Assembly: GCA_031556275.1 (NCBI GenBank)
Contig: JAVBTG010000092.1
Coordinates: 1-6,205 of the forward strand
Direction: 5' to 3'
DNA: 6,205 nucleotides
From: JAKPNF01 sp031556275
Lineage (GTDB): Bacteria; Verrucomicrobiota; Verrucomicrobiia; Opitutales; JAKPNF01
Made by a program: the position numbers and the translations under genes. This document shows positions 1-6,022 of this stretch, piece by piece (position 1 is the first letter of the stretch; every line of letters begins with the position of its first letter). Under the pieces are notes generated by a model. It saw only the letters and a program-made list of their open reading frames with translations, did no database searches and was not told where the DNA came from.

Positions 1-728
1 GCCCCGGCATCACGCCCGACGGCAAGGCCGAAAAAATGGGCGTCCCCGGCTACGTGGTCACCAAATTCTTGGACAGCCGCAAGACCGAGATCGCCCGCAC
101 CGGCGACTACACCTTGCTCATCCTGTTCTCGGTCGGCACCACCAAGGCCAAATGGGGCACGCTGCTCGAAAGCCTGCTCGAATTCAAGCGGCTCTACGAC
201 GCGGGCGCGACCGTCGCCGAGGCCATCCCCACATTGGCGCACGCCTCGGCCGCCTACGCGAGCATGACGCTCAAAGAACTGTGCGACAAGATGCACGCCA
301 AAATGACGGAGCTGGACTTGATCGGCCACCTCGACGCCGCCGCCAACACCGACCCCGCGCCGGTGATGACGCCCGCGGACGCCTTCCAAAAGGTCGTGCG
401 CGGCAAAGCGGAACCGGTGAGGGTGGACGATTTTGCCGGCCGCATCGCGGCGAGCATGCTCGTGCCCTACCCGCCCGGTATTCCGGTCTTGATGCCCGGC
501 GAGCGCATGCCCGCGGGCGACAGCGGCATCATAGGTTACCTGAAGGCATTGCAAAGCTTCGACCGCGAATTCCCGGGCTTCGAGCACGAGGTCCACGGCG
601 TGCACACCGACGCCAACGGCGAATACTGGGTGCGCGCCATCGTGGAGGAAGACCGCAAGCCGAAACATCCCGACGGCCTGAAGCTCTCGCACGTCTCCTC
701 CAACGCCGTCAAGAAAGGACGCCAGTAA
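1..728 (+). CDS. adiA: Biodegradative arginine (Orn/Lys/Arg family) decarboxylase, C-terminal third (5' truncated by window edge)
   Basis: The reading frame is open from base 3 to a TAA at 726-728, giving about 241 C-terminal residues of a protein whose family usually has 700-780. The family is PLP-dependent and decarboxylates arginine to agmatine (or lysine/ornithine to their diamines) in the cytoplasm, consuming a proton. Visible hallmarks are TGDYTLLILFSVGTTKAKWG (nt about 99-158), MTPADAFQ, and the signature PYPPGIPVLMPGE (nt about 465-503). The end, YLKALQSFDREFPGFEHE, resembles my memory of the E. coli AdiA terminus (YLRSLQSWDHHFPGFEHE) more than CadA, so I favour arginine; Pseudomonas-type lysine decarboxylases are also similar and are not excluded. 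The PLP-binding lysine lies upstream of the window. ATG at 36 is internal, since family sequence continues before it. The tail after the conserved domain is about 25 residues, Lys-rich and poorly conserved. The antiporter gene 46 bp downstream fits a decarboxylase-antiporter operon. Confidence 0.8.
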   Translation, partial: PGITPDGKAEKMGVPGYVVTKFLDSRKTEIARTGDYTLLILFSVGTTKAKWGTLLESLLEFKRLYDAGATVAEAIPTLAHASAAYASMTLKELCDKMHAKMTELDLIGHLDAAANTDPAPVMTPADAFQKVVRGKAEPVRVDDFAGRIAASMLVPYPPGIPVLMPGERMPAGDSGIIGYLKALQSFDREFPGFEHEVHGVHTDANGEYWVRAIVEEDRKPKHPDGLKLSHVSSNAVKKGRQ

Positions 729-774
729 GCAACCGCGTCTCACACAACCCGACAACCATCAAATCCATATTTGT

Positions 775-2397
775 ATGTCCGACACAAACACTCCGCAAAC
801 CCAAGGCGGCGAGCAAAAGCTGGGCTTTCTCGCGCTGGTGGCCATCGTCGTGGGTTCCATGCTCGGCGGCGGCGTCTACAGCCTGCCGCAGAACACCTCG
901 GAACATGCGGCCCTTGGGCCGATCCTCATCGCGTGGGTGGTGGTGGGCTTTGGCGTGTATTTCATCGCCAACTCCTTCCGCATCCTCTCCGACATCCGGC
1001 CCGACCTGAAGGCGGGCGTGTACATGTACGCCCGCGAGGGTTTCGGCCCGTTCCTGGGCTTTCTCACGGCGTGGGGCTACTGGCTGATGACGATGTTCGG
1101 CAACGTGGCCTTCGCCGTCATCCTGATGGACGCGCTCGACTATTTCGTGCCGGGCGTCTTCACAGGCGGCAACAATCTGACTTCCATCATCTGCGGCTCG
1201 ATCCTCATCTGGGGATACAACTACTTGGTGCTTTCCGGCATCAAGCTGGCGGGCTCGATCACCAGGATCGGCACTATCGCCAAATTGGTGCCGCTGGTGC
1301 TGTTTGTGATCATCGTCGGGGTGTCGATCGACGCCGCCAAGCTCAGCGCTAACTTCTGGGGCGACACCGTCGTCACGGCCACCGCCGCGACCACAGCCGC
1401 CACAACGGCCACCGCCGCAACCGCGACCACAGCGACGGCCGCCGCCACAACGACCGCGGCAGCCACTACGACGGCAGCCACCACCGCCGCCGCAACCACG
1501 GCTGCCACGACCACCGCCGCAGCCGCGCAACCGCTGGGTTCGCTGGCCTCGCAGGTCATGGCGCCGATGCTCGTGGCGCTGTGGGCGTTCATCGGTGTCG
1601 AGGGCGCGGTCGTGCTCTCTGGCCGCGCCAAGCGCAAGTCCGACGTGGGCAAGGCGACGCTCTTGGGCTTCGTCATCGCGTTATTGGTCTACGTGCTGCT
1701 CTCGGCGCTGCCCTTCGGCATCATGTCGCAGGCCGAGCTTTCAAAGGTCGCCAACCCATCCACGGCGGGCGTGTTGCAACACCTGATCGGAAACCCCGGC
1801 GCGTGGATCATGAACATCGGGCTCATCATTTCCGTGATGGCCGGATGGTTGGCGTGGACGATGCTGTGCGCCGAAATCCCGATGGTCGCCGCCGAAAACG
1901 GCACGTTCCCGAAGGCCTTCGCCAAGACCAACAAAAAGGAGGCCGCCTCGGTGGCGCTATGGGTCAGCTCATCGGTGATGCAGGCGACGATGCTGCTGGT
2001 GTATTTCTCCAGCAACGCGTGGGACACCATGTACAGCATCAGCAGCGTGGTGATGCTGCCGGCCTACCTGTTCACGACGCTGTTCCTGTTCAAGCTGTGC
2101 GCGAGCGGAGAGTACGCCAAATATTCCAAAGGCAACAAGGGATGGCTCCTCTCCGTCGTCAGCGGCCTTGTGGGCTTCGCGTTCTGTCTGTTCATGTTCT
2201 ACGCGGGCGGCATACAGTACGTCGTGGCCGTGCCGCTGCTGCTGACGGTGGGGGTGCCGTTCTTCGTGTGGGCCCGCAAAGAATCGGGCGACATGGCGCC
2301 GATCTTCGGCAAGGCGGAAATCATCTACCTGTTCGCCCTGTTGGCGCTCGACGCCTTGGCGATCATCCTCTACGCGACAGGGGCCGTCGTCATCTAA
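775..2397 (+). CDS. APC-family basic amino acid/polyamine antiporter (ArcD-like) with a Thr/Ala-rich periplasmic insert
   Basis: This 540-residue inner-membrane protein has 12-13 predicted hydrophobic helices. TM1 (about residues 17-38) holds VGSMLGGGVYSLPQN, the APC substrate-binding GSxxGGG unwound segment. TM6 (about 260-282) holds WAFIGVEGA followed by SGRAKRKSDVGKAT, and LLCAEIPMVAA lies near 364-373. These match my memory of Pseudomonas ArcD (arginine/ornithine antiporter) along most of its length. Basic loops after TM2, TM4 and TM6 give an N-in topology. After the decarboxylase, the likely job is import of arginine and export of agmatine, as in bacterial acid-resistance pairs and the chlamydial AaxC system; this is inferred. 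The family is normally about 460-490 residues. The excess here is a pure Thr/Ala tract at residues 201-251 in the TM5-TM6 loop. The start ATG at 775 has no Shine-Dalgarno, but the conserved N-terminus begins about 15 residues in, so it is the sensible choice. Lysine or ornithine as substrate remains possible. Confidence 0.88.
   Translation: MSDTNTPQTQGGEQKLGFLALVAIVVGSMLGGGVYSLPQNTSEHAALGPILIAWVVVGFGVYFIANSFRILSDIRPDLKAGVYMYAREGFGPFLGFLTAWGYWLMTMFGNVAFAVILMDALDYFVPGVFTGGNNLTSIICGSILIWGYNYLVLSGIKLAGSITRIGTIAKLVPLVLFVIIVGVSIDAAKLSANFWGDTVVTATAATTAATTATAATATTATAAATTTAAATTTAATTAAATTAATTTAAAAQPLGSLASQVMAPMLVALWAFIGVEGAVVLSGRAKRKSDVGKATLLGFVIALLVYVLLSALPFGIMSQAELSKVANPSTAGVLQHLIGNPGAWIMNIGLIISVMAGWLAWTMLCAEIPMVAAENGTFPKAFAKTNKKEAASVALWVSSSVMQATMLLVYFSSNAWDTMYSISSVVMLPAYLFTTLFLFKLCASGEYAKYSKGNKGWLLSVVSGLVGFAFCLFMFYAGGIQYVVAVPLLLTVGVPFFVWARKESGDMAPIFGKAEIIYLFALLALDALAIILYATGAVVI
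1375..1527 (+). repeat. Thr/Ala-coding low-complexity tract inside the antiporter gene
   Basis: Fifty-one consecutive codons are all ACN or GCN (24 Thr, 27 Ala), so the first base is always A or G and the second always C. Third positions vary freely, so it is not a simple recent triplet expansion. Imperfect internal duplications are visible: ACGGCCACCGCCGC at 1375-1388 recurs at 1405-1418, GCGACCACAGC at 1387-1397 recurs at 1423-1433, and GCCGCCACAACG at 1396-1407 recurs at 1441-1452. The tract falls between TM5 and TM6, predicted periplasmic by the positive-inside rule, and keeps frame with conserved family sequence on both sides. Confidence 0.95.
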
Positions 2398-2405
2398 AAA
2401 ACTCC

Positions 2406-2457
2406 CTGAAAATAAAAAACCCGCAGTCTTAAACGACTGCGGGTTTTTTATTTTCAG
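2406..2457. terminator. Bidirectional intrinsic terminator, 23-bp perfect inverted repeat
   Basis: The left arm at 2406-2428 and right arm at 2435-2457 are exact reverse complements around a 6-nt loop (TTAAAC). The GC core is CCCGCAGTC/GACTGCGGG, flanked by an A-tract on the left and a T-tract on the right, so the hairpin works as a rho-independent terminator in both directions. It sits between the convergent ends of the antiporter (stop at 2397) and ddh (stop at 2468), and serves both. Confidence 0.95.
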
Positions 2458-2467
2458 ACAATTTTTC

Positions 2468-3454
2468 TCAAAGCAAACTCGCCCGCAGTTCCGCCGCGCC
2501 TTTGGCGCTCAGGTAGGCGGGCGCGATGTCGAGCACCGTCTTGCAGCCGACAACGCCCTCCCGCGACAACCTCCACGCGGCCCGCGCATAGGCCACTAGC
2601 ACGCTGGCGGTGAATTCGGGGTTCGAGTCCAGCTTGATCGCGTACTCGATCAAGTGACGGTTTTTGCCGCCCGCCCCCGTCTTGCCGCTGCGCAGCACGA
2701 AGCCGCCGTGCGCGATGCCGGCGTGGTTCTTTTTCAATTCCGTTTCGCTAATGAAATGCACGGTCGTGTCGTAGTCCGCAAAATAGTCGGGCATCGTCTT
2801 GATCGCGCGCTCGACTTCCGCGGCGTCGACCCCCTCCTCCAAAACGACAAAGCACTCGCGCGTGTGCTTTTCGCGCGTGCTCAACTCGGGGTCCTTCCCT
2901 GCGCGCACGGCATCGAGCGCGGCCCCGACGGGGACCGTGTACTGCTTGGCGTCTTTCACCCCCGCGATGCGGCGGATCGCGTCCGAATGCCCTTGGCTGA
3001 CGCCCTTGCCCCAAAACGTGTAACCCTTGCCCTGCGGCAAAACGGCCTCGGCGTACATCCGGTTGAGGGAAAACATCCCCGGATCCCAGCCGACCGAAAT
3101 GACGGCGAGTTTTTTGCCCTCCTTCGCCGCCTTGTCCACGCGGGAAAAATGCTCCGGAATTTTCGCGTGCGTGTCAAAACTGTCCACGATGTTGAACAAC
3201 CGCGCGCATTGGGGCGACTGCTCGGGCAAATCCTTCGCGCTGCCGCCGCACAGGATCATGACGTCGATCCTGTCCTGCCAATCGGCCATCTCGGCGGCCT
3301 CGCGCACAACGGCGCCCTTTGTCAGCGGGCGGATGTCGGCGGGGTCGCGCCGCGTGAATATCGCGGCCAGCTCCATGTCCGGGTTTTGCGCGATCGCGCA
3401 CTCAACCCCGCGCCCCAAATTGCCGTAGCCAAAGATGCCGACGTTTATGCTCAT
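2468..3454 (-). CDS. ddh: meso-Diaminopimelate D-dehydrogenase
   Basis: This 328-residue cytoplasmic protein has the family's usual length (about 320-330). The enzyme makes meso-diaminopimelate in one step from tetrahydrodipicolinate, ammonia and NADPH, feeding peptidoglycan and lysine synthesis. The N-terminal Rossmann motif is GYGNLG (residues 9-14). Family motifs follow: VDSFDTH (90-96), SVGWDPGMFSLNR (120-132), GKGVSQGHSDAIRRI (149-163), HTRECFVV (197-204) and NPEFTASVLVAYARAA (278-293), the last being the typical C-terminal substrate-side block. The start is ATG at 3452-3454; upstream in-frame codons contain no start for a long way. The only consensus Shine-Dalgarno (AAGGAGGG, complement of 3478-3485) lies 23 nt before the ATG, too far for normal use. 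The gene is transcribed divergently from the Gfo/Idh gene and ends at the shared terminator. No other lysine-pathway gene is adjacent. Confidence 0.95.
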   Translation of the reverse strand: MSINVGIFGYGNLGRGVECAIAQNPDMELAAIFTRRDPADIRPLTKGAVVREAAEMADWQDRIDVMILCGGSAKDLPEQSPQCARLFNIVDSFDTHAKIPEHFSRVDKAAKEGKKLAVISVGWDPGMFSLNRMYAEAVLPQGKGYTFWGKGVSQGHSDAIRRIAGVKDAKQYTVPVGAALDAVRAGKDPELSTREKHTRECFVVLEEGVDAAEVERAIKTMPDYFADYDTTVHFISETELKKNHAGIAHGGFVLRSGKTGAGGKNRHLIEYAIKLDSNPEFTASVLVAYARAAWRLSREGVVGCKTVLDIAPAYLSAKGAAELRASLL

Positions 3455-3555
3455 TAAACTTTTTTCCGCTTTTTCCGCCCTCCTTGCAACGCTGATTTCA
3501 ACTTTGTTTTTTCGGCCGCCACGCCATTTAGGACATGTTTTTTGCCATAAACGTC

Positions 3556-3575
3556 ATTCCATCCCCTTATGGAAT
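3556..3575. promoter_or_regulatory. Inverted repeat ATTCCAT-N6-ATGGAAT, possible operator
   Basis: Two exact 7-bp arms (3556-3562 and 3569-3575) flank the spacer CCCCTT. No T-tract follows and it lies between divergent genes, so a protein-binding operator is more plausible than a terminator. The regulator is unknown, and a chance palindrome of this size cannot be excluded. Confidence 0.4.
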
Positions 3576-3626
3576 TTCATAGACTCTTATTTTGCGTGAA
3601 AATGTCCGTCAAAAGGCATATTGCAC

Positions 3627-3636
3627 TCCTATAGGA
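3627..3636. promoter_or_regulatory. Perfect 10-bp palindrome TCCTATAGGA upstream of the Gfo/Idh gene
   Basis: The decamer equals its own reverse complement and lies 64 bp before the ATG at 3701. It contains TATAGG, a weak -10-like hexamer, so it could be a promoter element, an operator or both. Support is only positional. Confidence 0.25.
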
Positions 3637-3700
3637 TACCAGTAGACAAGACGGCGCATTTCGGGCAGGCTTGGCTGCAAACATTTACCTCATAAATCAC

Positions 3701-4765
3701 ATGAAAAAAATCCGAGTAATCGTGGTAGGATGCGGGAACATGGGCGCCTCGCACGCGCGCGCCTATCACAAGCTTGAGGGATTCGATCTGGTCGGCATCG
3801 TCGACGCCCGCAAGGAGGCGGTGGACGCTTTCAACACCGCCAACACCACGAGCTATCCCCACTTCCCCGACTTGGCGCAGGCCCTCGCCGCGCTGAAACC
3901 CGAGGCCGTGGCCGTGTGCACCTATCCGAGCACGCACGAGCCTTTGGCGACGATGGCGATGGAGGCGGGCGCGCACGTTTTTGTGGAAAAGCCGATGGCC
4001 GACACCGTCGAGGGGGCCGAGCGCTTGGCGGCGCTGGCGGCGAAGCTCGATAAAAAAATCGTGGTGGGCTACATCCTGCAGCATCACCCCTCGTGGATAA
4101 AATTTGTGGAGCTGGCCCAAGGTTTGGGCAAGCCGCTGGTCATGCGCATGAACCTCAACCAGCAGTCGCACGGCCAAACGTGGCAGTGGCACAAAAACCT
4201 TTTGAAATCGCTTTCCCCCATCGTCGACTGCGGCGTGCATTATGTGGACATCATGTGCCGCATGACAGGGGCCAAGCCCGTCCGTGTCAGCGGCATTTCC
4301 GCGCGCCTGAGCGACGAGATCGCGCCCAACCAGCGCAACTACGGGCAACTGCAGGTGACATTCGACGACGGCTCCGTCGGCTGGTATGAGGCGGGCTGGG
4401 GCCCGATGATCTCGACCAACGCGTTTTTCGTGAAAGACGTTTTCGGCCCCAAGGGCAGCGCGTCCATCGTCGCCAACGGTGAAAGCGCCTCCGACGACAT
4501 CGACTCGCACACCAAGACAAACACCCTGCGCCTGCATTCCTCCGCCGTCGCCCCCGACGGGAATTTTGAAAAGCCCGACGAATGGATCAGCAACGCGGAC
4601 GAGCCGGGCCACGACGAGCTGTGCGAGCGCGAGCAAGCCTATTTGTACAAGGCCATCACGCAAGACATCGACTTGTCGGAGCACGTCGCCGCCGCGGTCA
4701 ATAGCCTTAAAATCGTGCTGGCAGCCGACGCCTCCGCCGCCTCGGGCAAAACGGTGGAGCTTTAA
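3701..4765 (+). CDS. Gfo/Idh/MocA family NAD(P)-dependent oxidoreductase
   Basis: This 354-residue cytoplasmic enzyme has the usual length and two-domain layout. The N-terminal Rossmann fold opens with VVGCGNMG (residues 8-15), then an acidic residue at the end of strand 2 (VDAR, 34-37) that favours NAD. EKP at 96-98 carries the family's conserved lysine (K97), and DCGVHYVD at 176-183 is the DxGxHxxD catalytic motif of sugar and inositol dehydrogenases, with the likely catalytic His180. The C-terminal half is the substrate-binding alpha/beta domain. I chose ATG 3701 because it begins right at the Rossmann strand; a TTG at 3671 would add ten unconserved residues. There is no Shine-Dalgarno. 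Substrates in this family range over inositol, hexoses, amino sugars and biliverdin, so I do not name one, and no neighbouring transporter or sugar gene helps. A hairpin follows 28 bp after the stop. Confidence 0.92.
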   Translation: MKKIRVIVVGCGNMGASHARAYHKLEGFDLVGIVDARKEAVDAFNTANTTSYPHFPDLAQALAALKPEAVAVCTYPSTHEPLATMAMEAGAHVFVEKPMADTVEGAERLAALAAKLDKKIVVGYILQHHPSWIKFVELAQGLGKPLVMRMNLNQQSHGQTWQWHKNLLKSLSPIVDCGVHYVDIMCRMTGAKPVRVSGISARLSDEIAPNQRNYGQLQVTFDDGSVGWYEAGWGPMISTNAFFVKDVFGPKGSASIVANGESASDDIDSHTKTNTLRLHSSAVAPDGNFEKPDEWISNADEPGHDELCEREQAYLYKAITQDIDLSEHVAAAVNSLKIVLAADASAASGKTVEL

Positions 4766-4793
4766 ATGCATCTCTCTTAATCCCATATACCGC

Positions 4794-4827
4794 AAAGCAC
4801 GCGTTCCAAAACCGGAACGCGTGCTTT
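4794..4827 (+). terminator. Hairpin terminator after the Gfo/Idh gene
   Basis: Perfect 14-bp arms (4794-4807 and 4814-4827, core GCACGCGTTCC/GGAACGCGTGC) enclose the loop AAAACC. The right arm ends in TTT, followed by CGTT, so the U-tract is short and termination may be partial. It separates the Gfo/Idh gene from the perR promoter. Confidence 0.75.
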
Positions 4828-4890
4828 CGTTATGGGCAAAACCGCGACAACACGCCATGCCCCGCTATGGATTTTCTTCAATAATATGTC

Positions 4891-4918
4891 TTGCCTACAT
4901 TTATAGCATAACTATATT
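4891..4918 (+). promoter_or_regulatory. Candidate perR promoter
   Basis: TTGCCT (4891-4896) and TATATT (4913-4918) are separated by 16 bp and resemble sigma-70 -35 and -10 boxes. Transcription would start around 4925, only a few bases before the ATG at 4928, implying a leaderless or nearly leaderless mRNA. The region is strikingly AT-rich next to the GC-rich genes. An upstream start cannot be ruled out. Confidence 0.45.
4902..4916. promoter_or_regulatory. Candidate PerR operator overlapping the promoter
   Basis: TATAGCA-T-AACTATA is a 7-1-7 inverted repeat with five of seven pairs matching (TATAG/CTATA). It has the size and AT-richness of PerR/Fur boxes but is not a close match to the Bacillus PerR consensus (TTATAAT-N-ATTATAA). 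It overlaps the putative -10 box, where binding would block transcription, suggesting autorepression of perR and the downstream rubrerythrin. Confidence 0.45.
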
Positions 4919-4927
4919 TTTGACCCT

Positions 4928-5371
4928 ATGGAAAACGACCGCCGCCTCCGAAACGCCTTTGAAACCGACTGCAAACGGTTGGGTTGGAAGTGCACGATCC
5001 AGCGCTTTGCGGTCTACTGCGCCGTGCAGGGCAACACGGAACACCCCTCCGTCGACATGGCGTGCCAACGCGTGCAAAAAATGCTGCCGGGCATTTCGGC
5101 GGACAGCGTCTACCGCATTTTAAACGACTTTTCCGCCGCGGGCCTGATCCGCCGCATGGACGGGCTTTCGTGCGTGCGCTTCGACTGCAACACCGAAAAG
5201 CACGCCCACTTTATCTGCGCGCAGTGCGGCAAAATCGCGGACTTTCCGCCGCACACCCGCTTCGCCCTCCCCGCGATCACCGAATCGTTCGGGAACATGC
5301 GCGACATCGAGCTGCGGCTGATCGGCATCTGCCACGACTGCGCGCACGGCACGCACAACAAATCGGCCTGA
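4928..5371 (+). CDS. perR: PerR-type peroxide-sensing Fur family repressor
   Basis: This 147-residue cytoplasmic DNA-binding protein matches the Fur family in size. Residues about 10-80 form the winged helix, with recognition helix region SADSVYRILNDFSAAGLI (58-75). The dimerisation domain has two CxxC pairs, C97/C100 and C135/C138, for the structural zinc. The regulatory metal site aligns with that of Bacillus PerR: H39, D86, H92, H94 and D105 correspond to H37, D85, H91, H93 and D104. Aspartate rather than glutamate at the last position is the form linked to iron-dependent histidine oxidation by peroxide. Fur or Zur is less likely on that basis. The start ATG at 4928 is fixed by an in-frame TAG at 4904 with no other start between; there is no Shine-Dalgarno. 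Rubrerythrin follows after 38 bp without a terminator, a classical PerR target and likely operon partner. Confidence 0.88.
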   Translation: MENDRRLRNAFETDCKRLGWKCTIQRFAVYCAVQGNTEHPSVDMACQRVQKMLPGISADSVYRILNDFSAAGLIRRMDGLSCVRFDCNTEKHAHFICAQCGKIADFPPHTRFALPAITESFGNMRDIELRLIGICHDCAHGTHNKSA

Positions 5372-5409
5372 CCGACTTTTATTTATTCACACCCATAACG
5401 AAAACACAC

Positions 5410-5952
5410 ATGAAAGAACTCAAAGGAACCCAAACCGAAAAGAACCTGATGTCCGCCTTCGCGGGCGAGTCGCAGGCCCGCAACAAGTACACCTACTACG
5501 CCTCCAAGGCGCGCAAGGAGGGCTACCACCAGATAGCGGACCTCTTCGAGGAAACGGCGGGCAACGAGAAGGAGCACGCCAAGCTCTGGTTCAAGCTGCT
5601 GCACGGCGGCGACATCCCGACCACGGCCGACAATCTCAAAGACGCCGCCGACGGCGAGAACTACGAGTGGACGGACATGTATGCCACCTTCGCCAAGCAG
5701 GCCAAGGAGGAGGGTTTTAACAAGATCGCCTATCTTTTCGAGCAAGTCGGCAAGATCGAAAAGGACCACGAGGAGCGCTACCGCAAGCTCTTGGCCAAGG
5801 TCGAAGGCGGCCTCGTATTCTCCAGCGAGAACGACACCATGTGGATCTGCGCCAACTGCGGCCACGTCGTGATCGGCAAAAAGGCCCCGGAGATCTGCCC
5901 CGTGTGCTCCCACGCGAAGGCCTATTTCCAGATCAAGGCGGAAAATTATTAA
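5410..5952 (+). CDS. rbr: Rubrerythrin
   Basis: This 180-residue cytoplasmic protein reduces hydrogen peroxide to water in anaerobes, using electrons from rubredoxin or similar donors. The N-terminal ferritin-like domain supplies the diiron ligands: E20, the first ExxH (E53, H56), the E83/E86 pair and the second ExxH (E117, H120). The C-terminal rubredoxin-like iron site is CANC (147-150) and CPVC (163-166). Length and order are those of classical rubrerythrin (about 180-195), with no fusion or truncation. The frame stays open upstream to 4984, but ATG 5410 gives the family's standard beginning (MKELKGTQTEKNL), and the upstream part overlaps perR in another frame. No Shine-Dalgarno is visible; the 38-bp gap after perR is AT-rich and A/C-rich just before the ATG. 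Co-transcription with perR is likely, and the gene ends just before a strong terminator. Confidence 0.97.
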   Translation: MKELKGTQTEKNLMSAFAGESQARNKYTYYASKARKEGYHQIADLFEETAGNEKEHAKLWFKLLHGGDIPTTADNLKDAADGENYEWTDMYATFAKQAKEEGFNKIAYLFEQVGKIEKDHEERYRKLLAKVEGGLVFSSENDTMWICANCGHVVIGKKAPEICPVCSHAKAYFQIKAENY

Positions 5953-5971
5953 AAACATCTTCCGCAGACAC

Positions 5972-6006
5972 AAAAAAAGGCGTTCCGTTTCGGAACGCCT
6001 TTTTTT
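5972..6006. terminator. Bidirectional intrinsic terminator between rbr and the PEP-CTERM gene
   Basis: A 9-bp perfect stem, GGCGTTCCG (5979-5987) and CGGAACGCC (5991-5999), has a TTT loop. Seven A's precede it and seven T's follow, so it can terminate both rbr (plus) and the convergent minus-strand gene ending at 6023. Confidence 0.95.
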
Positions 6007-6022
6007 GCAAATGAAACGCCGA

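Larger units (their letters stand above)
3455..3700. other. Divergent intergenic region between ddh and the Gfo/Idh gene
   Basis: These 246 bases are AT-richer than the flanking genes and must hold the promoters for both divergent genes. Next to the ddh start there is a direct repeat on the minus strand, GCGGAAAAA twice in a row (complement of about 3461-3478), and just upstream of it the distal Shine-Dalgarno-like AAGGAGGG. Two palindromes lie nearer the Gfo/Idh side and are listed separately. I cannot assign -35 and -10 boxes with confidence for either gene. TTGCGT at 3592-3597 and TATAGG at 3630-3635 are visible but not well spaced. No small ORF or RNA gene is evident. Confidence 0.6.

Noticed and set aside
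1375..1527. Possible CRISPR array or tandem-repeat locus
   Set aside because: The repeats are short, irregularly spaced and wholly in frame inside a conserved gene; there are no equal repeats with unique spacers.
709..1676. Minus-strand frames with Gly/Arg/Cys-rich or Ala/Val-rich runs
   Set aside because: These runs are reverse-complement readings of the Thr/Ala tract in the antiporter; the plus frame has conserved transmembrane sequence on both sides.
2654..3457. Plus-strand open frame (267 codons) opposite ddh
   Set aside because: Shadow of ddh, whose minus-strand frame carries all the diaminopimelate dehydrogenase motifs.
3671..3700. TTG at 3671 as the Gfo/Idh start
   Set aside because: It adds ten residues before the Rossmann strand that lack family similarity; ATG 3701 fits the family beginning.
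3629..4858. Long open frame (409 codons) on the minus strand opposite the Gfo/Idh gene
   Set aside because: It is antisense to a gene with clear family motifs, its translation has no recognisable domain, and long antisense frames are expected in GC-rich coding DNA.
4984..5409. Upstream extension of the rubrerythrin frame
   Set aside because: It overlaps perR in another frame and has an Arg/His-rich shadow composition; rubrerythrin similarity begins at ATG 5410.
5383..5973. Minus-strand open frame (196 codons) opposite rubrerythrin
   Set aside because: Leu/Val/Gly-rich shadow of a confidently identified rubrerythrin.
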